Notes under the pieces: generated by a model
Seen by the model: only the letters and a program-made list of their open reading frames with translations
Told to the model about the DNA's origin: nothing
The model's database searches: none
Part shown: piece after piece, positions 27,223-36,243 of the stretch
Numbering within the stretch: position 1 is the first letter of the stretch
How the letters are laid out: every line of letters starts with the position of its first letter
Assembly: GCF_041410465.1 (NCBI RefSeq)
Contig: NZ_CP166961.1
Coordinates: forward strand, 2,542,001-2,606,000
DNA: 64,000 bases
Direction of reading: 5' to 3'
Origin: Thalassotalea sp. 273M-4
Lineage (GTDB): Bacteria > Pseudomonadota > Gammaproteobacteria > Enterobacterales > Alteromonadaceae
Program-made: the position numbers and the translations under genes

Positions 27223-28344
27223 TTATTGATAAACTAGGGGCAAAGACTGTTTTAACGGCGACTTTTTCTGTAAATATGGGCCTTGATATAAGGTTTCTGG
27301 CCAGTTCAATAAGGCGTAGGCTAAAACGTTTCGATGCTCACCTAAACTTAGCCTATCGCTGCCTTTAGTTGATAACACCATCTGTTTTTGCCAGTCGATG
27401 GCATCATAAATCAAAGTTTGCATTTTAGCCAACACTGGCGACTGCTTTTGTTGTGTTAACAAAAAGCACAAACCGATTTCAGCATGTATATCGGGTTTCG
27501 AATCACTCGCAATTCGTGGCAACACAAGCAAGAAGTAGTCTAATATCCATTGATGGTCGCTGGCATCAACTGGGCGCTGATAATAATGACTGTCAGCAAG
27601 AATAATATGAGTTAAACCATAAAGCTTATTGTTAAATGCACTGGCAGATAAAGTTGCATCTTGATGATCAGGGTATGCGCGCGCAAACGCCGGCCTGATC
27701 TGTTCACGCCAATCAACAATATCAAGGCTTTTTAACCAATAGACATAGTTTGCGACTTGGGCGGCATAGGCTTTTATAAAGTCTGGCCGAAATAACAGTC
27801 GATCTAACTTTGCCTCGGTTAAATAAGGCATAAAAACATCATGACCAGGGTGCTTTAATCCATACTCTTTTAATTTAGCCAATTGGTACAACAGGTGCAG
27901 AATAAACCGCTTATCCCCAGTATCGCTAAAAGCTTGTTTGCGCAACTTGCCTCTTGGGGTTTTGGGTAATAAATCGATCATTTTCTGTGCTTGTTGTTGG
28001 CGCCAGTTTACATCGTTGATATGTTTTAGATAATGATTTAACCGATCGTGAATTTGAAAAATTTCATGCCCAGACTGTTGGGCGTAATAATCTTCGCCGG
28101 TTAATCGGTACATCCTAACGGCATAATGATTTTGCGCAGAAGTTGATAGTTTTATAAAGTTGTGGTCGTATTTTGTTCGGATTACGTTAGCCGCTTGACG
28201 ATACTTACTATCCATATCGTTACCCTCTTGCAAAGATGCGGTTCTAGCCTGCAAAGGTAAATAAGCAGAAGCTAAGGCGAATAGACTCATCAGCATAAGC
28301 CGTACACGGTTGCTAAACGTCATCTTTTGTTGCCTGATAGACAT
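27223..28344 (-). CDS. DUF3541 family exported protein, copy 2
   Basis: A 373-residue protein with a leader (LMLMSLFALASAYLPLQA). It is a paralogue of the next upstream gene. Both share YAVRMYRLTGEDYYA near the N terminus, an AAQVANYVYWLKSLDI segment, FNNKLYGLTHIILADSHYYQ and the C-terminal LGEHRNVLAYALLNWPETLYQGPYL. These look like a helical, probably periplasmic domain with conserved His, Tyr and Glu. Last gene of the operon, 3 bases after the upstream copy. No enzymatic function is known. Confidence 0.8.
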   Translation of the reverse strand: MSIRQQKMTFSNRVRLMLMSLFALASAYLPLQARTASLQEGNDMDSKYRQAANVIRTKYDHNFIKLSTSAQNHYAVRMYRLTGEDYYAQQSGHEIFQIHDRLNHYLKHINDVNWRQQQAQKMIDLLPKTPRGKLRKQAFSDTGDKRFILHLLYQLAKLKEYGLKHPGHDVFMPYLTEAKLDRLLFRPDFIKAYAAQVANYVYWLKSLDIVDWREQIRPAFARAYPDHQDATLSASAFNNKLYGLTHIILADSHYYQRPVDASDHQWILDYFLLVLPRIASDSKPDIHAEIGLCFLLTQQKQSPVLAKMQTLIYDAIDWQKQMVLSTKGSDRLSLGEHRNVLAYALLNWPETLYQGPYLQKKSPLKQSLPLVYQ

Positions 28345-28347
28345 ATA

Positions 28348-29514
28348 CTAGTTTCCCTCTCTCGTTTGGTTAGATTGTTCAAAACTCTGCCTTGGCAGCT
28401 CTTTTTTGATCGCATCAATTTGAGCAAAATAAGGCCCCTGATGGAGCGTTTCAGGCCAAGATAGCAACATATAAGCTAAAACATTACGATGCTCGCCCGT
28501 TGCCAATTCTGTGGAACCTGAAACCGAGGGGATCATTCCAGCTTGCTGATCAAATGATTGGATAAGGCGTTGTTTCGATTTTTCCACTAAAGGGTGGTTC
28601 ATTTTTTTCATCAATAAAAAGCTCAAGCCCACTTCGGCAATAATATCATCGGTAGCCTGCTTAAATATTCGTGCTTGGTGTTGCTCAAAGTAACGTAAAA
28701 TCCAACCAAACTCTTGTTCCGACACATGTTGCTGGTAATAACGAGACGCGGCAAAAACAAAGTGGGTAAGACCATACAATTTATTACGAAAATGCCATTT
28801 TGACAGGTTTCGGTCTTCAGTATCTGGGTAAGCTTGCATAAACGCTATCTTATACTGTTTGGTATAATCGGCTATTCCTAATTGTTTTAGCCAGTAGACA
28901 TAATTCGCCAGCTGAGCAGCCCATGCACGAATCATCGCTTTATCGGTTAAAGCGGGTAAAAAATCGTATTGCTTTAACGTCGTTATAAATTCAGCAGGTA
29001 TTTTGCCCCCAAATGCATCAAGACGTGAAGCATATCGTAGCAGTTCATCGGCATAAAAAATAAACTCTGGATAGCTCTTAATCGCCGCTTTTCGGCGTTG
29101 ACCGCGTTTACCTTTACTCAGCTCTTCAGCCAACTGTTTTGATTTTTCAGCGATGTAATTCGGGCTGTTTAACTGTTTGTGTATGGCATGCAGTCGATCA
29201 GACACTACGTAATAATCGTATAAAGCCGAGGCTAAATATTTGTCATCACCACTGATCCGATACATGCGAATGCCAAAATGGCCTTGAATGCGTGGCGGTA
29301 ACTGAAAAAGATTACGCTCAAAAGTCTGCTTAATTTGACTGGCCACAGTGCTTTGTTCTAGAACGGGAATGTTTAATGCAGAGGAAACGGTTGATACGTT
29401 ATCTGGGGTGCGGGTTTTATTGTGGTCAGACTGAGCACCAACGCTAAGCCCAAAAACCACACCAGCGAATAAGCATAGGTGCAACCAACCGTTAAGATTA
29501 AAGAGATTTTTCAT
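28348..29514 (-). CDS. DUF3541 family exported protein, copy 1
   Basis: A 388-residue protein with a signal-like N terminus (GWLHLCLFAGVVFGLSVGAQ). It shares with copy 2 FGIRMYRISGDDKYLAS, WAAQLANYVYWLKQLGIADY, FRNKLYGLTHFVFAASRYYQ and the GEHRNVLAYMLLSWPETLHQG motif. Its start overlaps the end of the M3-like peptidase gene by 17 bases, so translation is probably coupled. Tandem duplication followed by divergence is the likely origin. Confidence 0.8.
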   Translation of the reverse strand: MKNLFNLNGWLHLCLFAGVVFGLSVGAQSDHNKTRTPDNVSTVSSALNIPVLEQSTVASQIKQTFERNLFQLPPRIQGHFGIRMYRISGDDKYLASALYDYYVVSDRLHAIHKQLNSPNYIAEKSKQLAEELSKGKRGQRRKAAIKSYPEFIFYADELLRYASRLDAFGGKIPAEFITTLKQYDFLPALTDKAMIRAWAAQLANYVYWLKQLGIADYTKQYKIAFMQAYPDTEDRNLSKWHFRNKLYGLTHFVFAASRYYQQHVSEQEFGWILRYFEQHQARIFKQATDDIIAEVGLSFLLMKKMNHPLVEKSKQRLIQSFDQQAGMIPSVSGSTELATGEHRNVLAYMLLSWPETLHQGPYFAQIDAIKKELPRQSFEQSNQTREGN

Positions 29515-31336
29515 TGGCTATCCATACTAATATATCCGATGGGGTGAGAGTGCATTGATACAGGTGAGACAACATATGGTAAATATCCACTTGCCCACCG
29601 TTGCTTAGAATGGCATTAAAAAAATCGGTTCCTGAAAAACGTTTTTGGTAATAATCATCAAGCAAGCGCTTGGCCATCATTTCAGACCAAATATAATTAT
29701 AATACCGAGGCCCATAGGTCGCTAAATGGCTAAAAGAGTATTGACTTGATGCCCCTTTCGCATAATCGTGGCCCCAATATAACGAGGCCAATTTAGCATT
29801 AATGTTTTCGATATTTTGTTTGCTAGCTGGGGTGGCAAAATAATGCAACGCCATCGCGGCCCGATAAAGCCGCATCCGAAACACCTCACTTTGGCTATCT
29901 AGCGCATTTTCAACAATCACCTTATTGAACATTTGTTTTTGTAATGACTCTGAAAAGCTCAACCACTCAAACCATTTGGCTGGCATTTCAATTAAGTCAT
30001 TTTCCAAACTAATACCCGCAACAATGTGATAATCACTCACCGCTAACAAGTTGTGCAACAAGTGGCCAAACTCATGAAACAATGACTTTAAATGACGTTG
30101 ACGCCAGCTTTTTTCAGGTAAGTTTAAAATTAACGCACTGCTTGGTAGTTGAATATGATGAATGCCCCTTTGCAACGCTCTATGCCTATTCTTGGGGTAT
30201 TTCCCTGGCCTAGGGTATAAGTCTAAATAAAAATGCCCTAACACCTTGTCACCACGTTTCAGCTGGTATGCATCTACAGATGGGTGCCATGTTGGTTGCT
30301 CTAGCGCGGATACTTGTAAATTAAATTGACTATCTAAGAGCCAAAACAAACCGCTGATCGCTAGCGCCGGGCTAATAGCCAGTTTGGTTTTGGTTTTGGC
30401 TTTCACAGCAGGTTGGTCCTGTTGAAAGTTTGCATCCCAAGGGGCTTTAGCCTGTGGCAATTGTTTTACTAGATTTTTTAACAATTGATCAACCTGTGAT
30501 ATCGAACCAAACGAGGTGTTTTGCAAAGAAAACTCGGCAAAATTATGAAAACCTAGGGCTTGAGCCCTTTGTGTTTGTATCGCGATGAAGGTGAGTAAGT
30601 TCGCTTGGTTTTGCTCTAAATGGCGGCTTTGATATTGACTAAAAGCCAGCTTTCGACAAGCGCTATTTAACGCATGATCCACTAAAGCACGATAGCGACT
30701 GCTACTCAATTGCCCGCGAAGACGCCCGTCTATCAGACTAAAAAGGGACTGCTGGCTCTCATCTAAACCTTGCTGACAGTGTTGCGGTAAGTCGAATTGA
30801 CCGATTGGCTTTTGCGTTGTGGTTTGTCGAAATGCATCGCCTGCAACTTTCGCTTTTGCTTTTAACGAAAGGTAATTGGGCTGAGTTAATTGTTGGTGTA
30901 AGGTCGCATATTTATCCCACACCCTTTGTTCGATCAGCGACTTGCTATCATCTTGGGTATGTTTGAGTAAATTGGCTAAGGCGGTTGAAGCAAGCACCGT
31001 ATCAATGCTCGAAATCAGCCTTGGTTGGCAGGCTTTGCCTGCATTTGCTTGGTTCAAGTCAGGGACTACGTCGGCGACTAAATAACTGCTAAAAAGTGCA
31101 TTATGAGCTTGCAACAGGCCTTGTTCAAACCATTGAAATTGTTTGCTAAATGATGTGTCCGACAATACCTGATAATGACGGTAAAACTGTTCGACTTGAT
31201 TGACAACCTGCTGACAACTCGCTTCTATATCCTGTAGCCAAAACTGTTTAAGGGTGGCTTCATTGGCGCTACTCGTACAAGAAATGAGTAGCCCAACCAA
31301 CAGTACTCGTTTAATCGTTAAAATGGCTTTTCGCAT
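29498..31336 (-). CDS. M3-like zinc metallopeptidase, exported (possible lipoprotein)
   Basis: A 612-residue peptidase of the thimet-oligopeptidase type. The zinc motif SLFHEFGHLLHNLL has the HExxH core. It is followed at the usual distance by ISLENDLIEMPAKWFEWLSF, supplying the third ligand Glu. The N terminus VLLVGLLISCTSSANEA looks like a lipoprotein signal with Cys about residue 20, which is unusual because M3 oligopeptidases are normally cytosolic. Overlaps on both sides (26 bases with the ATP-grasp gene, 17 with DUF3541) place it inside the operon. It probably trims short peptides in the envelope; the substrate is unknown. Confidence 0.85.
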   Translation of the reverse strand: MRKAILTIKRVLLVGLLISCTSSANEATLKQFWLQDIEASCQQVVNQVEQFYRHYQVLSDTSFSKQFQWFEQGLLQAHNALFSSYLVADVVPDLNQANAGKACQPRLISSIDTVLASTALANLLKHTQDDSKSLIEQRVWDKYATLHQQLTQPNYLSLKAKAKVAGDAFRQTTTQKPIGQFDLPQHCQQGLDESQQSLFSLIDGRLRGQLSSSRYRALVDHALNSACRKLAFSQYQSRHLEQNQANLLTFIAIQTQRAQALGFHNFAEFSLQNTSFGSISQVDQLLKNLVKQLPQAKAPWDANFQQDQPAVKAKTKTKLAISPALAISGLFWLLDSQFNLQVSALEQPTWHPSVDAYQLKRGDKVLGHFYLDLYPRPGKYPKNRHRALQRGIHHIQLPSSALILNLPEKSWRQRHLKSLFHEFGHLLHNLLAVSDYHIVAGISLENDLIEMPAKWFEWLSFSESLQKQMFNKVIVENALDSQSEVFRMRLYRAAMALHYFATPASKQNIENINAKLASLYWGHDYAKGASSQYSFSHLATYGPRYYNYIWSEMMAKRLLDDYYQKRFSGTDFFNAILSNGGQVDIYHMLSHLYQCTLTPSDILVWIANEKSL

Positions 31337-32258
31337 ATTGCACTCGGCTTTCTATGGTTTGCCTGCGCCGGTCAAGCTTTTCGATTTGCCTTAGCCTTGG
31401 CAACATGCCCATACCATTGGCAATTTGAATGGCTAAGCCAGGGCGGGCATTAAGTTCAAGCACTAAGGGGCCTCGATTTTTGTCTAACACCAGATCGGCT
31501 CCTAAATAGGCTAAACCTGACATTTCATAACAACCGGCGCTTAGATGTAATAACTGATCCCAATTGGCAATTGAAATATTAGCGAGTTTTTCGTTGGTAT
31601 CAGGGTGATATTCAATGGGTCTGTCATATTGAACCGCCCTTTTGGCGACTCCCGTTGCAATGTTAATCCCAACACCGACGGCCCCTTGATGTAAGTTGGC
31701 CTTACCATCACTGGCATGAGTGGCCAACCTGAGCATCGACATCATCGGATACCCGTGAAAAACAATAAGTCGAATATCGGGCACGCCTTCATGACTTAAG
31801 CCTTTAAAAGCCGGATCAAACTCTATCAGCGCTTCTATAACAGCAACATCGGCAGCGCCACCTAAACTAAATAACCCCGCCAAAATATTGGAAATATGAC
31901 GCACTATTTCTTCTTTTGAGACATACTCACCACTGGCTTTTTGATAGCCTTGCGCATCGGTGTGTAAAATCACTAAAATCCCCTTACCACCACTTCCTTT
32001 AGCCGGTTTAATACAAAACCCACTATAGCCCTCAAGCAGAGCAAAGACTTTATCGACATCGTGTTGATATTTAATCACCCCTATCAAATCAGGCACCGCA
32101 ATATTATTTTCAATGGCCAATTTTTTGGTTTTCAATTTATCATCGACATTAGGAAATAAGGCTCGATCATTGTAGCGACCAATATAGGAAAAATTTCGCC
32201 GATTCATTCCCATAATGCCACGTTTTTTAAGGTTAAAGGGATTGGCAATTTGAAACAT
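31311..32258 (-). CDS. Alpha-L-glutamate-ligase-like ATP-grasp enzyme
   Basis: A 315-residue cytoplasmic ATP-grasp protein. Visible are the lysine/glycine loop FCIKPAKGSGGKGILVI, the substrate-side SHEGVPDIRLIVFHGYPMMSMLRLAT, and the metal-binding end LGADLVLDKNRGPLVLELNARPGLAIQIANG. It belongs to the RimK-related group often encoded beside an inactive transglutaminase/7TM protein and a retropepsin-like protein. The chemistry is probably ligation of an amino acid to an unknown acceptor. Eight bases separate it from the upstream 7TM gene. Confidence 0.88.
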   Translation of the reverse strand: MFQIANPFNLKKRGIMGMNRRNFSYIGRYNDRALFPNVDDKLKTKKLAIENNIAVPDLIGVIKYQHDVDKVFALLEGYSGFCIKPAKGSGGKGILVILHTDAQGYQKASGEYVSKEEIVRHISNILAGLFSLGGAADVAVIEALIEFDPAFKGLSHEGVPDIRLIVFHGYPMMSMLRLATHASDGKANLHQGAVGVGINIATGVAKRAVQYDRPIEYHPDTNEKLANISIANWDQLLHLSAGCYEMSGLAYLGADLVLDKNRGPLVLELNARPGLAIQIANGMGMLPRLRQIEKLDRRRQTIESRVQYAKSHFND

Positions 32259-32266
32259 AGTCCCCC

Positions 32267-33775
32267 CTAATCCTCATCCATGGGTTTAAAACGATACAGC
32301 TCAAGCAAGCGATACCCAGTGTATTGTCCCATCAATAAAATAGCCGATAAGATCAATAAATGTACGCCTAAAAAGTTGAAAACCCAGTGCCGAATTAAAC
32401 TGTTATCCATCAAGGTATAGGCGATAACCGCAACAATTAAAGAGCCAGAACCTTGCACAAGGACTTCCCGACCGCCCTCTTCTTCCCATAAAATTGACAT
32501 GCGCTCGATAGTCCAAGCCATAATGATCATCGGGAAAAACGTTATGGTTAAGGCTTCGGTCAAACCCAAACGAAAAGCCAATACGGTAGACAATAAAATG
32601 ATCCCAATGACCACAATAACCACCGTCGATATTCGAGATACCAGCAATAAATTTAGATGTGAAAGGTATGATCGAATCAACAAGCCTATCGAGACAATCA
32701 ACACAAAACCAACCAAGCCATTCACTAACTCGGTTTGGATAAACGAAGAGGCGATAAGAATTGGCATAAAGGTACCACTGCATTTTAGTCCCACAATGAT
32801 GCGTAAAAACACCACGACTAAGGCCCCTATAGGCAACAGTAAAATCCCTTTAAACATGTTTTGCTCAGCAATGGGTAAGGAGTATAAATCGATATCCGAA
32901 GCCTCATTATTAATCGCTGCTGTTTGCGCTTCCTCTAACGCACTGCGAGTGCTTTTGGCAATAGAAAATGAAACTCTCGATTGACTGCCTCCCACCACAT
33001 CCAATAACGCCGGCGCATCTTCTTGCCAGACAATGATTGGAAATTCATTCTGTTGCGAAGGTGCCTCAACATTGATCATTTGCCATTCGTCATTCAGATA
33101 AATCTTGACCAATGGCACCAACTGCTGTTTACGTCGCCCATCTTCTAGCACGAGGCCTTTAACTTGTTTAGTTGCAATATTGGCCATCTGCATTATTTGA
33201 CTGAAAATCTCAGACTTGGTGTAGGTTGAGGACAATAGCGCAACATTTTGATTGTCTGAATTGATTGTATTTAAGACTTGGATCACCAAAAAAGCATCAC
33301 TGCCAGAAGCGTCATAGGCGTCGCGTAAAATGACTTCAAACGAGCTTTTATATGGCTCCGAAATAACGGCTAAATTTTGTTGCTCTTGCAACATTTCAGG
33401 TGGTGCGGGCTCATCTTTAATGTTTTTGGCCATTTTATAGGAGGCTTGGTAATAAAGGGTTTGCGGACCAAACACCTGTCGCTTACTCCATGTTACATCG
33501 GCTTGGCTATCGCTACGATTGACCTGCACCCCATAAGCAGGTGATGCAGTAAATTCGTTAACTAACTCATAATTTGGGTCTTGCGGTAAAGTAAGGCGAG
33601 CGCTCACAGGTTTGTTTTTTCCGATAAACTCGATAGTGGCTTCAACTTGCCAAATATCTATTTGTTCTCCTGCACTTAGAGGCACCCCGTTTTCAACATG
33701 GCGATAATAAATGCTACTGCAGCCAATAACAATTAAGGTTAATACCAGCAAAAAGAAAGGCGTTCTTGAGCTCAT
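32267..33775 (-). CDS. Inactive transglutaminase fused to 7TM domain
   Basis: A 502-residue membrane protein. One N-terminal helix (residues 6-22) precedes a periplasmic region of about 270 residues. This region fits an inactive transglutaminase-like domain with no obvious Cys-His-Asp triad. About seven closely packed helices follow from about residue 305 to 490, starting GILLLPIGALVVVFLRIIVG. It belongs to the transglut_i_TM / 7TM_transglut architecture. It stands 2 bases after the retropepsin-like gene and 8 before the ATP-grasp gene, giving the conserved three-gene core. Confidence 0.85.
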   Translation of the reverse strand: MSSRTPFFLLVLTLIVIGCSSIYYRHVENGVPLSAGEQIDIWQVEATIEFIGKNKPVSARLTLPQDPNYELVNEFTASPAYGVQVNRSDSQADVTWSKRQVFGPQTLYYQASYKMAKNIKDEPAPPEMLQEQQNLAVISEPYKSSFEVILRDAYDASGSDAFLVIQVLNTINSDNQNVALLSSTYTKSEIFSQIMQMANIATKQVKGLVLEDGRRKQQLVPLVKIYLNDEWQMINVEAPSQQNEFPIIVWQEDAPALLDVVGGSQSRVSFSIAKSTRSALEEAQTAAINNEASDIDLYSLPIAEQNMFKGILLLPIGALVVVFLRIIVGLKCSGTFMPILIASSFIQTELVNGLVGFVLIVSIGLLIRSYLSHLNLLLVSRISTVVIVVIGIILLSTVLAFRLGLTEALTITFFPMIIMAWTIERMSILWEEEGGREVLVQGSGSLIVAVIAYTLMDNSLIRHWVFNFLGVHLLILSAILLMGQYTGYRLLELYRFKPMDED

Positions 33776-33777
33776 AT

Positions 33778-34521
33778 TTAATTGCTCCCTAGCACGTACT
33801 TCTGGCTGACATCAATAATGGCTATATCTTTTAAAAACTCACGTCCAATAAGCACTTGATATTCTAGGTGACTGCGATCGGCTAGATTAAAGTTGGAGAC
33901 ATAATTCTTATTACCAAAGCTAAATTGCATTTCAATCACCGGTCGATTATCAACCGGCGCCCCTTTTTGTTGAACAATTTTTATCATTCGGGTGATTGGG
34001 TATTCGTAAGTCGTCGATGTATCGGCGCTTTCTAGGGTAAAGCGAACCCACTTCTCACCATCTCGTTCAAACCGCGTGAGATGATAAACACCAAGGGATG
34101 AACTTACTGCGCCAGAATCTATGCGAGCATCAAAGTTTAACTGCTCTTTAATAAAAAAAATCTTCTCGACTTCACCGATTAAAATTTTATCCAAAGTACC
34201 AATAGAGTGTTGCTTGTCGCTACCCTTAGGTTCACAAGGTGGTGTTTGTAATACCAACGCAGCGGGCATATTCGTACTGGGTTGGACTGGCGTTAAGGTT
34301 TCTTGTAATTCGCTTTTGACTTTTGTCGCGACCCCATCACTCATTTTACTTTCATCAAATTGGCAATTGGCGGTAATTATCGATGCTAAACGTTGCTCTG
34401 ATGCGGTTATACGTGCATCAATTGTTTCAATGTCCAAAACATCGGCGTCATTAGGTTTAATGGTGCTTACACACGCCAATAACAGGGTAAAGATTGGGAG
34501 TAAAACAAGAGGTTTAAGCAT
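33778..34521 (-). CDS. Retropepsin-like aspartic peptidase lipoprotein (COG4067, 'ATP-dependent zinc protease' family)
   Basis: First gene of the operon, 247 residues from the ATG at 34521; a start at 34536 would add five residues and neither has a clear ribosome-binding site. The N terminus LVLLPIFTLLLACVST has a lipobox ending in Cys. After a linker with NDADVLDIETIDARI, the catalytic-type motif is FDARIDSGAVSSSLG (Asp-Ser-Gly), with the flap region and EYQVLIGREFLKDIAIIDV downstream. These proteins are annotated historically as zinc proteases but resemble retropepsins. The lipid anchor puts it in the envelope. Confidence 0.86.
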   Translation of the reverse strand: MLKPLVLLPIFTLLLACVSTIKPNDADVLDIETIDARITASEQRLASIITANCQFDESKMSDGVATKVKSELQETLTPVQPSTNMPAALVLQTPPCEPKGSDKQHSIGTLDKILIGEVEKIFFIKEQLNFDARIDSGAVSSSLGVYHLTRFERDGEKWVRFTLESADTSTTYEYPITRMIKIVQQKGAPVDNRPVIEMQFSFGNKNYVSNFNLADRSHLEYQVLIGREFLKDIAIIDVSQKYVLGSN

Positions 34522-34536
34522 ATAAATGATACACAT

Positions 34537-34856
34537 TAAAGAGTCAGGTTAATTGCAAGTAAGTTTAAGACAAATTTACAAAAATGCATGAAACCCAACA
34601 AGCACAACACTTATAGCCCTGATTAACCTGAAAATATGAAACAAGGTTAACAAAGTACAAATGGCAAAAAGCGCCAAAAAAGAGAGACATTAAGGGCAAT
34701 GGCCAAACAATGAATTGCTTGCCAGTTCGCCATAAGGCGAGACATCTTCTAACGGTATTGCTCACCTCTTCGCAGCAGCGCATGCAGGTAATTCTTGCTT
34801 TTAAACGGGCGCAAATTTAAAGTGATGCTATTGAAATCACTGATGCCAATGCCACC
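34537..34856. other. Non-coding spacer before the YbaM-like gene
   Basis: A 320-base divergent intergenic region between the six-gene operon and the YbaM-like gene; it should hold both promoters. A 72-codon minus-strand frame inside it has no family likeness and was not accepted. No strong hairpin or consensus promoter was recognised. Confidence 0.5.
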
Positions 34857-35021
34857 ATGAGCCTAAAACAAGCCCCCGACCATATAAAACTTGCCGTTGA
34901 CCTAATTCAACTGCTTGAAGAAAATAACATTGCAACAGACACCGCTATTGCTGCCTTAAAAGTGGTATTGAAAGACTATACACGCAAACAAGATAGCGAA
35001 ACGTTATACCAAAGGGATTAA
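34857..35021 (+). CDS. YbaM-like (DUF2496) small protein, 54 aa
   Basis: A 54-codon gene beginning MSLKQAPDHIKLAVDLIQLL and continuing EENNIATDTAIAALKVVLKD. It matches the YbaM/DUF2496 pattern of short helical proteins found across Gammaproteobacteria. Function is unknown. No strong ribosome-binding site is visible. It stands 141 bases before the DUF2878 gene. Confidence 0.8.
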   Translation: MSLKQAPDHIKLAVDLIQLLEENNIATDTAIAALKVVLKDYTRKQDSETLYQRD

Positions 35022-35162
35022 CCTTTTACCGATCACAAAGAGTCATCAGAGGTTCATTCACAAGATACAGTTCTTTCGTCTAATTATTCTGGCAAATGCG
35101 CCAGAGTGAACTTAAATTTATTAGCAAGCGTATTTACGTCAAGTCCATAAGTTTGAGTTAAT

Positions 35163-35672
35163 ATGTTCAGTAATAACCCTTCATCATCGTCTGCCTTCAC
35201 CCAGGGGCTAATTTTTAACGGCACCCTATTTAATGTTGTCTGGCTTGTTTGTGTGGCGATTAAAAACATTCCCTTGGCCACCCTAGTATTAATTTGTTGG
35301 GTTGTGATTAGACGAGAACAACTCAAGCACTGGCCCTATCTTGCTATACTTGCGGGTGTTGGTTTATGTACAGATTTTATTTTAGTCAATTTACTTTGGA
35401 TGCAGTTTAACTCGGCGATATTACCAAGTTACGCCTTGGTGGTGTTATGGCTCGCATTCAGTTTTTTTACTTTAACCTTATTCAAAACATTTAACTGGCG
35501 ATATTATCAATTAGCTTTGTTGTCGGTAATCTCAGGACCACTTAGTTACTTGGCGGCACAAAAGTTAAATGGGGTTCAGATAAACTGGGACGACGCGAGT
35601 TATACCGGCGCATTTATGGTGTTTTGGTTGGGTTGTTTACCATTGGCAAAGTATTTACATAGGAGGTTTTAA
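35163..35672 (+). CDS. DUF2878 membrane protein
   Basis: A 169-residue inner-membrane protein with about five hydrophobic segments, beginning near LIFNGTLFNVVWLVCVAIKN. The stop overlaps the first base of the following chalcone-isomerase-like gene. In many marine gammaproteobacteria this trio sits with photolyase and cyclopropane-fatty-acid genes of the RpoE-ChrR singlet-oxygen response; those partners are not seen here. Role unknown. Confidence 0.82.
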   Translation: MFSNNPSSSSAFTQGLIFNGTLFNVVWLVCVAIKNIPLATLVLICWVVIRREQLKHWPYLAILAGVGLCTDFILVNLLWMQFNSAILPSYALVVLWLAFSFFTLTLFKTFNWRYYQLALLSVISGPLSYLAAQKLNGVQINWDDASYTGAFMVFWLGCLPLAKYLHRRF

Positions 35673-36241
35673 TGTTCTACTTATCCAACGTTATTAAATC
35701 TTTACTGGTCAGTTTGTTGCTCCTAACTGTTGCCTATGCCAACGCCACTAACTCGATTAAGTCCACGAGTCCAGTTAACAGCACCAATCAACAATGGCAA
35801 AAACAACAGTGGCAAAAAGTTGGTGAAGCTCAATTGTCTATCCTCTTTTGGGATATTTATCTGGCTAAGCTTTTCACCCCAAATGGTACATTTGACCAAA
35901 TTCAAGGCCCACTCAAGCTTGAAATAAACTATAAAATTGACATTTCGAAACAAGATCTTGTTGAAGAAACAGAAAACCAATGGCAGCAAATGGCTTTTGA
36001 CCACCCCAACAGCGAATCATGGCTTAACGCTTTGTCATCTATCTTTCCAGACATCAAAGACGGCGACACCTTAGCGGTGGAGCTCACCGCTGAAAACCAA
36101 GGTATTTTGTACCACAATCAACAACAAATTCATCAGTTCCCAGCATCCGTACAATTGCAGCAGTTTTTAGCGATTTGGCTGTCAGATAAAAGTACCCGAC
36201 CAAAACTGATGGCTAAACTAACCGGACAAAAAAGGAAATAA
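35672..36241 (+). CDS. Chalcone isomerase-like exported protein
   Basis: A 189-residue protein with a signal peptide (IKSLLVSLLLLTVAYANA). It has the chalcone-isomerase-like segments WQKVGEAQLSILFWDIYLAKLF, KQDLVEETENQW and GDTLAVELTAENQGILYHN. Bacterial members of this fold lack a proven flavonoid role and may bind fatty acids. AGGAGG precedes the start. It lies between DUF2878 and DUF3833 genes. Confidence 0.85.
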   Translation: MFYLSNVIKSLLVSLLLLTVAYANATNSIKSTSPVNSTNQQWQKQQWQKVGEAQLSILFWDIYLAKLFTPNGTFDQIQGPLKLEINYKIDISKQDLVEETENQWQQMAFDHPNSESWLNALSSIFPDIKDGDTLAVELTAENQGILYHNQQQIHQFPASVQLQQFLAIWLSDKSTRPKLMAKLTGQKRK

Positions 36242-36243
36242 AC

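Noticed and set aside
32403..32984. Long overlapping frames on both strands inside the 7TM gene.
   Set aside because: The 7TM frame has the helices and operon spacing; the others are shadows of biased codon use.
34565..34783. 72-codon minus-strand frame upstream of the six-gene operon.
   Set aside because: Low-complexity Cys/Phe/Trp content, no ribosome-binding site and no family; likely chance.
35084..35326. 80-codon minus-strand frame overlapping the DUF2878 start.
   Set aside because: It lies antisense to a gene with clear membrane-protein character and has no recognisable domain.
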